A DNA stretch of 14,599 nucleotides. It comes from an uncultured Clostridia bacterium. GTDB lineage: Bacteria > Bacillota > Clostridia > TANB77 > CAG-508. The first letter of the stretch is position 1. Each line of letters starts with the position of its first letter. A model generated the notes under the pieces. It did not search any database. It saw only the letters and a list, made by a program, of their open reading frames with translations, and had not been told where the DNA came from. Where the stretch lies: NCBI GenBank assembly GCA_934168355.1, contig CAKPNI010000028.1, positions 1-14,599 on the forward strand, in the 5' to 3' direction. The translations under genes were made by a program, and so were the position numbers. This document shows positions 1-6,462 of the stretch, piece after piece.

Positions 1-351
1 TATTCTAATGAAATTAGACTTATTGTAACAGAAAAAATAAAAACAGTAGATGATGTAAAAAACTATATTGCACAAACTGAAAAAGATATTGCAGATGTTA
101 CTGGTATAAGACAAAAATATAGAAATAAGCTAAGAAAATGTACAGATGATAATTTAGTAAAGGAATACAAAGTAAAGAGAAACGACTGTACTACAGTTCT
201 AAATAAGCATAGAAAAAATCTAAAAATAGCAAATTGGATTTTAGAAGATATACCAAAAGTTAAAGAAGTTATAAAGATTGAACAGCAAATGAAAAGAAAT
301 CAAGAAGATATTACAAAAACAAGGGAAAAAGATAGATATGTAGGTAGATAA
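1..351 (+). CDS. C-terminal part of a coiled-coil protein, possibly a relaxase/mobilisation protein
   Basis: An open frame runs from the first base to TAA at 349-351, giving 116 residues with the start outside the window. The product is very basic and helical, with motifs such as VDDVKNYIAQTEKDI, RNKLRKCTD and KNLKIANWILEDIPKVKE. This pattern (a short coiled coil, an RxKLRxC segment, then a second basic helix and a charged Lys/Arg/Glu tail) resembles the C-terminal tails of Firmicutes MobA/VirD2-type relaxases, which nick at oriT during conjugative transfer. The catalytic domain would lie upstream and cannot be seen, so the assignment rests on tail resemblance recalled from family knowledge. 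It would fit the accessory genes that follow. It could instead be any coiled-coil DNA-binding protein. A strong terminator lies directly after the stop codon. Confidence 0.45.
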   Translation, partial: YSNEIRLIVTEKIKTVDDVKNYIAQTEKDIADVTGIRQKYRNKLRKCTDDNLVKEYKVKRNDCTTVLNKHRKNLKIANWILEDIPKVKEVIKIEQQMKRNQEDITKTREKDRYVGR

Positions 352-357
352 AAATAT

Positions 358-392
358 AAAAGGTTGTTACTTATAAAAGTAACAGCCTTTTT
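358..392 (+). terminator. Rho-independent terminator after the relaxase-like gene
   Basis: The arm AGGTTGTTACT (361-371) pairs with AGTAACAGCCT (378-388), with one G-U pair and a six-base loop. A T-run follows, and an A-run precedes the hairpin, so it may work in both directions. It separates the upstream gene from the promoter at 425-453. Confidence 0.85.
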
Positions 393-424
393 ATAATCTT
401 TTAAAATGAATATTTGGAAAATAA

Positions 425-453
425 TTGTATTTATACCAATTTTATGGTATAAA
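425..453 (+). promoter_or_regulatory. Sigma-A-type promoter of the DUF1016/AAA_13 operon
   Basis: A -35-like TTGTAT (425-430) is followed by a 17-base spacer and TATAAA (448-453), with an extended -10 TGG (445-447). Transcription would start near 460. An inverted repeat, TTTATACCA (430-438) and TGGTATAAA (445-453) with a six-base spacer, covers the spacer and the -10 exactly. A protein bound there would compete with RNA polymerase, so it is a reasonable operator candidate. Confidence 0.6.
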
Positions 454-464
454 TAAATAAAATA

Positions 465-495
465 TGAATTTTGCAGCATCATGTTGCAAAATTCA
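465..495. promoter_or_regulatory. Leader palindrome, near-copy of one inside the downstream gene
   Basis: A 31-bp inverted repeat has 15-base arms around a central C (480), with one mismatched pair. It lies between the predicted transcription start and the Shine-Dalgarno sequence. It could be a DNA operator or, in RNA, a hairpin just upstream of the ribosome binding site. Its central 27 bases match 801-827 inside the DUF1016 gene except at one base (G476 versus A810). Confidence 0.65.
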
Positions 496-499
496 AAAT

Positions 500-504
500 G
501 GAGG
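500..504 (+). promoter_or_regulatory. GGAGG ribosome binding site that fixes the GTG start at 511
   Basis: GGAGG ends six bases before GTG at 511. An in-frame ATG at 481 lies inside the palindrome and upstream of this site, with no Shine-Dalgarno of its own. GTG-511 is therefore the better start. Confidence 0.75.
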
Positions 505-510
505 AAAATT

Positions 511-1560
511 GTGGAAGATTTAACTAATATTATTAATGATGATGAGTATTTTAAATTTTTAGATGAAATAAAAAATGATATAATTTCAACGAGAAGAAAA
601 GTGTTATCAGAAGCTAATAACGAGGTTATACTAATGTATCATCGAATTGGAAAAGGATTAATAAAAAACACAAAGTATGGAAATAGCTTCATAGATAATT
701 TAGCAAAAGATTTAAAATTAGAATTTCCAGATATGCAAGGATTATCTGCAAGAAATTTAAGATACATGAAAAAATTTGCAAAAGAATTTGAATATGATTC
801 AATTTTGCAACATCATGTTGCAAAATTGCCATGGACTACAATAACTACAATTATGGATAAAATAAAAGATGAACAAGAAAGATTATGGTATGCCGAAAAG
901 ACATTAGAAAATTTATGGTCAAGAACGATATTAGAACATCAAATTGGAACAGATTTATATAATAGACAAGCATTATTAGATAATAAAATAAGCAATTACA
1001 AAGAAACATTACCTACAGAACTTGGAAAAAGAGCATTGGAAATGTTAAAAGATCCATATATTTTTGATATTCAGGGATATGGAAAAGATGTGCTAGAAAA
1101 AGATATAGAAGATGCATTGGTTTCTAATATTACTGACTTACTTTTAGAATTTGGAAATGGTTTTGCATTTGTTGGAAGACAATACCATTTAGAAATTGAA
1201 GGAGAAGATTATTATATAGATTTACTATTTTACAATTTAAACTTGAAATGCTATGTTGTAGTAGAATTAAAAACAGTTAAATTTATACCAGAGTTTGCAG
1301 GTAAGTTAAATTTCTATTTAAATGCGGTAGATATGTTATTAAAGAAGGAAGATGACAATCCAACAATAGGAATCTTATTATGCAGAGATGAACATAAGTT
1401 AACAGCTGAATTAGCTTTGAAAGATATAAATAAACCAATAGGAGTAGCAGAATATAAGTATTTACAAGAGATACCAGAGTATTTAGCAAATAACTTACCA
1501 AGTATAGAAACACTAGAGAAAAGATTAAATCAGAAAGATAAAGATAGTATTAAGGAATGA
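511..1560 (+). CDS. DUF1016 (YhcG-type) PDDEXK nuclease domain protein
   Basis: The product is 349 residues from GTG-511. The N-terminal half has the helical DUF1016_N pattern (LSARNLRYMKKFAKEF, then LPW at about 106-108). The middle linker (RLWYAEKTLENLWSRTILEHQI) is typical of the family. The C-terminal YhcG_C half carries the PD-(D/E)XK core: D237 in YYIDLLFYN, then E252-L-K254 after the second strand, so the active site looks intact. Family members are putative DNA nucleases often found beside type I restriction genes and in defence islands; their substrate is not settled. There are no hsd genes here. Instead the stop codon overlaps the start of the AAA_13 ATPase gene (ATGA, 1557-1560), implying translational coupling and joint function. 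A perfect 29-bp palindrome lies in codons 97-106, replacing more usual residues before AKLPW with two histidines. The domain assignment is secure; the defence role is inference. Confidence 0.9.
   Translation: MEDLTNIINDDEYFKFLDEIKNDIISTRRKVLSEANNEVILMYHRIGKGLIKNTKYGNSFIDNLAKDLKLEFPDMQGLSARNLRYMKKFAKEFEYDSILQHHVAKLPWTTITTIMDKIKDEQERLWYAEKTLENLWSRTILEHQIGTDLYNRQALLDNKISNYKETLPTELGKRALEMLKDPYIFDIQGYGKDVLEKDIEDALVSNITDLLLEFGNGFAFVGRQYHLEIEGEDYYIDLLFYNLNLKCYVVVELKTVKFIPEFAGKLNFYLNAVDMLLKKEDDNPTIGILLCRDEHKLTAELALKDINKPIGVAEYKYLQEIPEYLANNLPSIETLEKRLNQKDKDSIKE
800..828. repeat. Perfect 29-bp palindrome inside the DUF1016 gene
   Basis: Two 14-base arms, CAATTTTGCAACAT (800-813) and its exact reverse complement (815-828), flank a central C at 814. 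It encodes residues 97-106 of the nuclease. It is a near-copy of the leader palindrome at 465-495. Chance is unlikely, because both the length and the relation to the operon's own leader would have to coincide. Confidence 0.85.
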
Positions 1561-3911
1561 TTCAATGTATGAAAATTAGTGAATTTAGTAAAATAATTAT
1601 AAGTGGCAATATATTTAATAATACAGAACTAGAATTTTTTCCAAATAATAAAAAAGCACCTAGAATATGTAATATTTATGGAAAAAACGGAACGGGAAAG
1701 TCGACAATTTCCAAAGGTATCAAGTCTAATTATGAAAATATAATTGTCAAATTTAAAAATATTCAAAACAATGAATTATTGCGTGAAGATGCTGATAAAA
1801 TATACTTATATAATGAAGAATTTATTGATGCAAATGTAAAAACATCAGAATCAGGAATGAAAACAATAATAATGTTAGGAGAACAAAAAGACTTAGATGA
1901 CCAGATAGATTTATTAAACGATAAGAGGAAAATATTAGATAAAGAACAACAAAGATTAAATATAGAAAAAGAAAAATTTGAGAACCAAAATGATGTGTGC
2001 AGTCCAAAACATTTAAAAGCAACTATTGAACATACTTTAAAAAGTAAATGGGCTTCTAGAGATAAAGATATAAAAGGTAATATTAGAAATTCTACAGTTC
2101 AATATGATTCTATGATAAAAAGTATAACCAACAATAAGGACGAAGAAAAAACAAAAGAAGAATTACAAAAAGAATATAAGGAATTATTGAATATATATAC
2201 AAAAACAAATAATAATGCTACGAAAATTAACAAATCGATTGATATAATAGATAAATTTACTAAGAATAATGTCGGTTTGAAAAAATTATTAGAAAAAAAG
2301 ATTGAAATTGCTGAATTTACAGAAAGAGAAAAATTAATATTATCAAAAATAGAAAACGGAGAACAAAAATTTTATGAAACTGTTAGAACAGAATTTTCTA
2401 AAAATGATATACAATTTTGTCCATACTGTTTTCAAGATATTACAACAATAAAGGATGATATTGTTAAAAGTATAAGTAAAATTTTAAATAAAGATGTCGA
2501 AGAACATAAACAAGAATTAGAAGAACTAAAAGCCAAATACATTGTTTTAGAAGAATTAGACGAAGATTTAAATGCATTAGATGAAAAATTAGTATTAGAA
2601 GCAAATAATATAATTGCAAAGATTAATGAACAAATAAATATATATATTATCCCTAAAATAGACGAAAAAATAGATAATATTTATAATCCTATCAAAGAAA
2701 TTTCTACTAATATAGTAGAATTAGAAAATTCATTAAATGAGATTATAAAAAAATTAGAAGATAAAAGAATAAAATTTAACAAATCGATTGATGACAAAAC
2801 AGAAAATAAGAAACAATTAGATAACTTAAATTTGAAGATTTCCTGGTATGAAATACTAGATGATTATAAATCTTTAGAAATTCAAGAAAATTTATATAAG
2901 AAATTACTATTAGATATTAAGACTAATAAAGAGGAACTAGATAAAAATTATAATGAAATATTAAAATTGCAAAGTGATAAACAAAATGTAAAAATTGCAA
3001 ATGATAAAATAAATCTATTCTTAGAATATATTTTTTTAACTAAAGATAAATTAAAAATAGAATATGATAATAATCAAGATACATATATAGTTAAGTCTCA
3101 TAATAAAGATATAAAGCCAAAAGATTTATCAACAGGAGAAAGAAATATTATTGCTTTATGCTATTTCTTCACCAAAATACTCGAAAATACAAATGAAAAA
3201 GACGAGTTTAGAGCTCCTTGCTTAATTATATTAGATGATCCTATTTCAAGCTTTGATATGGAAAATAAAGTAGGATTATATACATTTTTTAGAATGATGT
3301 TTGACAAAATTATGAAAAATAATAGCGAGAGTAAAATAATTAATTTTACGCATAGTCTAGAAACTATGTTGAATTTTGGAAAAGCATGTTCAGATATTAA
3401 ATCTGATTATATATTATTTGAGTTACAAAATAATCAATTATATGACTTTAAATATAAATCTAGAAATGATTATCAAAAGATGCTAAATGAGATATATAAT
3501 TATGCGATGATTGATAATTATAATATTGAAAATGAATTAGATGACACAATTGGTAATACTATGAGAAAACTTTTAGAATCGTATTCAACATTTAACTATA
3601 ATAAAGGTATAGAAGAATTAACAAGAAATGATAAAATATTGGATAAACTAGAAAAGGAAAATCAAAGACAATATTATAATAATTTTATGTATAGACTTAT
3701 ATTAAATAATGAAAGCCATACATATGATAATACAAGAACTATAAATTTCTATGATTATATTTCTAGAGAAGAAAAAGTAAAAACAGCAAAAAGTATACTA
3801 TTATTGTTATATTTATTAGATAAAACTCATTTGCAATTATATTTTAATAATGATAGTTATTTGGAAATAATTAAAAGTTGGGAAGAAGAAATTATACCAG
3901 AAATGTACTAG
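1557..3911 (+). CDS. RloC-like AAA_13 ABC-type ATPase with zinc hook, putative anticodon nuclease
   Basis: The product is 784 residues, close to the size I recall for RloC proteins. Walker A is GKNGTGKST (42-50). A segment YNEEFIDAN (about 84-92) is typical of AAA_13. A coiled coil of about 105-480 follows, with FCPYCF (C288, C291) almost exactly at its centre, as in a zinc hook. The ABC signature LSTGE is at 524-528, Walker B LIILDDP ends with D560-D561, and the H-loop is FTHSLE. The C-terminal region has R670-x3-E674 and, 47 residues on, H721 (NNESH). This resembles the Arg-Glu-His triad of PrrC/RloC anticodon nucleases, though PrrC's Glu-His spacing is shorter. RloC cleaves the tRNA anticodon loop and excises the wobble nucleotide during phage defence. 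An in-frame ATG at 1569 is an alternative start; AAGGA at 1552-1556 fits neither ideally. The ATPase call is firm and the tRNase call tentative; a non-nuclease SMC-like defence ATPase is the alternative. Confidence 0.8.
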   Translation: MIQCMKISEFSKIIISGNIFNNTELEFFPNNKKAPRICNIYGKNGTGKSTISKGIKSNYENIIVKFKNIQNNELLREDADKIYLYNEEFIDANVKTSESGMKTIIMLGEQKDLDDQIDLLNDKRKILDKEQQRLNIEKEKFENQNDVCSPKHLKATIEHTLKSKWASRDKDIKGNIRNSTVQYDSMIKSITNNKDEEKTKEELQKEYKELLNIYTKTNNNATKINKSIDIIDKFTKNNVGLKKLLEKKIEIAEFTEREKLILSKIENGEQKFYETVRTEFSKNDIQFCPYCFQDITTIKDDIVKSISKILNKDVEEHKQELEELKAKYIVLEELDEDLNALDEKLVLEANNIIAKINEQINIYIIPKIDEKIDNIYNPIKEISTNIVELENSLNEIIKKLEDKRIKFNKSIDDKTENKKQLDNLNLKISWYEILDDYKSLEIQENLYKKLLLDIKTNKEELDKNYNEILKLQSDKQNVKIANDKINLFLEYIFLTKDKLKIEYDNNQDTYIVKSHNKDIKPKDLSTGERNIIALCYFFTKILENTNEKDEFRAPCLIILDDPISSFDMENKVGLYTFFRMMFDKIMKNNSESKIINFTHSLETMLNFGKACSDIKSDYILFELQNNQLYDFKYKSRNDYQKMLNEIYNYAMIDNYNIENELDDTIGNTMRKLLESYSTFNYNKGIEELTRNDKILDKLEKENQRQYYNNFMYRLILNNESHTYDNTRTINFYDYISREEKVKTAKSILLLLYLLDKTHLQLYFNNDSYLEIIKSWEEEIIPEMY

Positions 3912-3940
3912 AATAAGTAATAAAGTTTTGGAGGTAAAAT

Positions 3941-4489
3941 ATGAATTTATACATAAGTGCAAGTAATAGAAAACACAATAGTTATAACTTATTGAATAAA
4001 TTAAGAAACGAAAATGACATTTTTCTTTCATTAGCAGATTTGGATATTAAATATTGCATAGGATGTAATGTATGTCAAAAGAATGAAGAAAATCAATGTG
4101 TATTAAAAGATGATATGAATAAAATTTATGATGCAATTAGTAAATGTGATAATATTATAATAATGTCACCAATTTATATGAATCAAATAACAGGTATTTT
4201 AAAGAATGTATTGGATAGATTTAATCCTTATTGTGCTAGCGAAAACTTGAAAGGCAAGAAGATATATTTAATTACTGTTGGTCAAATGAGTGAAGAAGAA
4301 CAGCAAGAGATATGTAATTCAATTGATAATTGGTTTAAGAGTATATCAGAGTTCTTATATTTTGATTTTGAATATCTTTATAATTTCACAAGTGGAGATA
4401 TATTAGAAATAGATAGTATAGAAAAAATGTATAAAAAAAGCAAATTGGATAGTATTATAGAGAATATAAAAAATAAAATAAATAATTAG
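3941..4489 (+). CDS. Flavodoxin-fold NAD(P)H-dependent FMN reductase-like protein
   Basis: The product is 182 residues, with GGAGG nine bases before the ATG. The N-terminus ISASNRKHNSYNLL fits the FMN-phosphate loop of the NADPH-dependent FMN reductase/flavodoxin_2 group (usually SPRKNGNT). C39-IG-C42-NV-C45 and a later Cys followed by LKDDMNKIYDAI match the CxGCxxC...C-x-DDM pattern of the iron-sulfur-flavoprotein-like members. MSPIYMNQITGILKNVLDRF supplies the second FMN-binding loop. It probably reduces a small molecule or transfers electrons in the cytoplasm; the substrate is unknown. It lies 29 bases after the AAA_13 gene without a visible terminator and 14 bases before the SDR gene, so it may be partly read from the defence promoter. 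The last 60 residues are less typical. Confidence 0.8.
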   Translation: MNLYISASNRKHNSYNLLNKLRNENDIFLSLADLDIKYCIGCNVCQKNEENQCVLKDDMNKIYDAISKCDNIIIMSPIYMNQITGILKNVLDRFNPYCASENLKGKKIYLITVGQMSEEEQQEICNSIDNWFKSISEFLYFDFEYLYNFTSGDILEIDSIEKMYKKSKLDSIIENIKNKINN

Positions 4490-4503
4490 ATTGGAGGAAA
4501 AGA

Positions 4504-5235
4504 ATGAACAAGGTTGCATTAGTTACTGGTAGCTCAAGAGGAATAGGTAAAGCAATAGTAGAAGGTTTCGCTAAAAAAGGGTATAATATTGTTATAAATT
4601 ATATAAAAGAAAATGAAGAAGCGGAAAATTTGAAACAGGAGTTAGAAAAAGAATATGAAATAAAAGCACTATGTATTAAGGCAGATGTTTCAAACGAGAA
4701 TGAAGTTAAAGATATGATAAGAAATATTATAAATGAATTTGGAAAGATAGATATACTGGTAAATAATGCTGGTATTGCTATTGATAAAGAATTTGAAGAT
4801 AGAACTGTAGAAAATTGGAAAAAAACTCTAAATGTAAATTTAATTGCACCATTTATTGTAAGTAAATATGTTGGAAAAGAAATGTTAAAAAGTAAAAGTG
4901 GTAAAATAATAAATATATCTAGTACTAATGGAATAGATGCATTTTTTTCAACAAGTATAGATTATGATGCTTCAAAAGCAGGCTTAATTAATTTAACTCA
5001 TAATTTAGCAATTCAATTTGCACCATATATAAATGTAAATTGTGTTGCACCAGGTTGGGTAAATACAGATATGAATAAAGATTAGCCTAAAGAATTAGTT
5101 GAAGAAGAAACTAATAGAATTTATAAAAAAAGATTTGCAGAACCAAGTGAAATAGCAAAAGTAGTTACATTTTTAGCTAGTGATGATGCAGATTTTATAA
5201 ATGATGAAATAATAAAAGTTGATGGAGGTTATTAA
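4504..5235 (+). pseudogene. FabG-like SDR dehydrogenase interrupted by an in-frame TAG
   Basis: ATG-4504 follows GGAGG closely. The frame encodes a classical short-chain dehydrogenase: cofactor motif T8-GSSRGIG15, N87-NAG90, catalytic Ser (S140 region), Y154-x3-K158, then VAPGWVNTDM. At 5083-5085 the frame meets TAG (codon 194). The same frame then continues with no further stop through PKELVEEETNRI, RFAEPSEIAKVVTFLASD and IIKVDGGY to TAA at 5233-5235, which is the normal SDR C-terminus. The full length of about 243 residues matches FabG-type enzymes. Without readthrough the product lacks its last 50 residues, which complete the fold and the tetramer interface, so it is probably inactive. Other genes here (AAA_13 and the reductase) end in TAG, which argues against general recoding. 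A nonsense mutation (for example from TTG) or a base error is likeliest. It would be an NAD(P)H-dependent ketoreductase of unknown substrate. Confidence 0.85.
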
Positions 5236-5237
5236 AA

Positions 5238-5648
5238 ATGAAAATATTAATTATTTGTAGTAAAGCATTTTATAAGGTCATAGAACCAATAAAACAAAAA
5301 TTAGAAGAAATGGGACATATAGTGGAATTACCAAACTCTTATTATGAGCCAGATGCTGAAAAGAAAAGCTGGGATTTAGGGCAAAAAGAACATGCAGAAT
5401 TTAAAGCAAGAATGTTTAGAATGAGTGAAGAAAGAATTACAACAATGGATGCAGTATTAACATTAAATTTTGATAAAAATGGAAAGAAAAACTATATTGG
5501 AGGAGCTACATTTATTGAAATATATGAAGCTTTTATGAAAAATAAGAAAATTTACTTGTATAATGATATTCCAGAAGGAATGCTATATGATGAAATATCA
5601 GGTTTTTCTCCAATAGTTATAAATGGAGATTTGAATTTAGTAAAATAA
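5238..5648 (+). CDS. Small nucleoside 2-deoxyribosyltransferase-like protein
   Basis: The product is 136 residues. Its GGAGG (5224-5228) lies within the last codons of the SDR reading frame, nine bases before ATG, so the two were evolved as one operon. The fold pattern is a Rossmann-like alpha/beta unit: KILIICSKAFY at the start, then DAVLTLNFDKNG (62-83 region), GGATFIEIYEAFMKNKKIYLYNDIP, and a C-terminal PIVINGDL strand. The run of Asp-Ala-hydrophobic strand, GG-T-x-x-E helix and K-K-I-Y-L strand resembles nucleoside 2-deoxyribosyltransferase-like and related nucleotide-binding domains. I do not recognise a characterised member, so the substrate and reaction are unknown. No signal peptide or membrane segment is present. 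No terminator is obvious right after the stop codon. Confidence 0.6.
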   Translation: MKILIICSKAFYKVIEPIKQKLEEMGHIVELPNSYYEPDAEKKSWDLGQKEHAEFKARMFRMSEERITTMDAVLTLNFDKNGKKNYIGGATFIEIYEAFMKNKKIYLYNDIPEGMLYDEISGFSPIVINGDLNLVK

Positions 5649-5673
5649 AATGATAAAAAATTGTTGATATGTA

Positions 5674-5702
5674 TTGCCAAACCCCAAATTTTATGTTAAA
5701 TT
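5674..5702 (+). promoter_or_regulatory. Candidate promoter for the structured leader/ncRNA
   Basis: TTGCCA (5674-5679), a 17-base spacer and TAAATT (5697-5702) with a TG at 5694-5695 form an extended-10-like promoter. The predicted start, about 5709-5710, coincides with the first base of the TAGTTATAG arm. The -10 is a weak match, so this is tentative. Confidence 0.35.
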
Positions 5703-5708
5703 AAAAAT

Positions 5709-5879
5709 ATAGTTATAGAACAAAAACACCGATTTGTGTATACATTCTTGTAAACTATTGCTATAACTACATTTGAAACGGAAATAAGTAACTTTTTTGC
5801 GTTAGTTTTTTCGAATACGTCCCACGCAAAGGAGCCAGTAATATCAAGGCTTTCGAAAAATCGAAAGTCTTAATTTTTT
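5709..5879 (+). ncRNA. Unidentified structured RNA or attenuator leader
   Basis: This gene-free stretch holds several complementary segments. TAGTTATAG (5710-5718) pairs with CTATAACTA (5761-5769). CTTTTTTGCGT (5792-5802) pairs with ACGCAAAGGAG (5824-5834), with two G-U pairs. An intrinsic terminator ends the unit at 5846-5879. The TTTTTCGAA at 5807-5815 can also pair with TTCGAAAAA at 5852-5860, which would disrupt the terminator stem, as an antiterminator does. The gene starting at 5959 lies about 80 bases beyond. I compared it from memory with the common riboswitches (purine, TPP, SAM, FMN, c-di-GMP-I, preQ1, ZTP, guanidine, fluoride), T-box, 6S RNA and small SRP RNA, and found no convincing match. 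It may be a free small RNA or a regulatory leader. No open frame with a plausible start lies in it. Confidence 0.45.
5846..5879 (+). terminator. Intrinsic terminator upstream of the 5959 gene
   Basis: AAGGCTTTCGA (5846-5856) pairs with TCGAAAGTCTT (5861-5871), with one G-U pair and an AAAA loop, followed by AATTTTTT. It ends the RNA described for 5709-5879. Confidence 0.8.
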
Positions 5880-5958
5880 GTTCGTTCAAAAATTATGATG
5901 AAATACTGAATTGTTTTCCTTAAAATTGCACAAACTAACTCCAAAGGAGGAAATCAAA

Positions 5959-6396
5959 ATGGAAAATAATGACTTAAATGTCCTAGACGAATTAAACAAA
6001 GGAGCCACAATGGGAATGGATGCAATAGAATTTGTGGTGAAAAAAGTAGGAGATGAGGATTTTAAAAAAACACTTGAACTAGAATACAATAAGTACAAAG
6101 ACATTTCAAGGAGAGCAAACAATTTATACGAAAATTACACATATGAAAAAGAACCACACGAAACAAGTGCCATGAACAAAGTAATGACATGGTGGGGAAT
6201 TCAAATGAAGGCAATGAGTGATAAGAGTAATTCTAATTTATCAGAATTATTATTAAATGGGACAAATATGGGGATAATAGAGGGGAGAAGATTATTAAAC
6301 CAAAATCCGGATATAGACAAAAATATTCATAATTTATTAGATGAATTTGTAAAAATGCAAGAAGACAGTGTAGAAACTTTGAAAACATACCTATAA
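5959..6396 (+). CDS. Small all-helical protein of unknown function, possibly a ferritin-like bundle
   Basis: The product is 145 residues. The start is ATG-5959, eight bases after AAAGGAGG; an upstream in-frame extension to 5911 has no ribosome binding site. The sequence predicts four helices: LDELNKGATMGMDAIEFVV (about 8-26), a long charged helix (about 32-60), one through WWGIQMKAMSDKSNSNLSEL into a GTNMGIIEGRRLL segment, and a C-terminal IHNLLDEFVKMQEDSVETL helix. This layout resembles ferritin-like DUF bundles seen in Clostridia, but I cannot name the family, and the typical ExxH iron ligands are not evident. There is no signal peptide. It is preceded by the structured leader and followed directly by a strong hairpin, so it is probably expressed alone. 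Confidence 0.75.
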   Translation: MENNDLNVLDELNKGATMGMDAIEFVVKKVGDEDFKKTLELEYNKYKDISRRANNLYENYTYEKEPHETSAMNKVMTWWGIQMKAMSDKSNSNLSELLLNGTNMGIIEGRRLLNQNPDIDKNIHNLLDEFVKMQEDSVETLKTYL

Positions 6397-6400
6397 AAAT

Positions 6401-6449
6401 AACAAAAACTCGAATTATTAATATAATATTAGTAATTCGAGTTTTTGTT
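6401..6449 (+). terminator. Long hairpin terminator abutting the patatin gene's ribosome binding site
   Basis: AACAAAAACTCGAATTA (6401-6417) pairs perfectly with TAATTCGAGTTTTTGTT (6433-6449), and the stem continues inwards to about 24 pairs with one G-U pair. The A-run and T-run lie in the lower stem, so it can act in both directions. GGAGG for the next gene begins at the very next base, 6450. Confidence 0.8.
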
Positions 6450-6462
6450 GGAGGTAATTGGT

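Noticed and set aside
481..510. ATG-481 as the start of the DUF1016 gene
   Set aside because: It lies inside the leader palindrome without a ribosome binding site, whereas GGAGG at 500-504 is well placed for GTG-511.
4504..5085. General reassignment of TAG as a sense codon to explain the SDR interruption
   Set aside because: The AAA_13 and flavoprotein genes end in TAG at their expected C-termini, so TAG works as a stop in this genome.
5709..5879. A known riboswitch, T-box, 6S or SRP RNA
   Set aside because: The conserved cores of these classes, as I remember them, are absent. ACGCAAAG recalls part of the c-di-GMP-I core, but the rest of that motif is missing.
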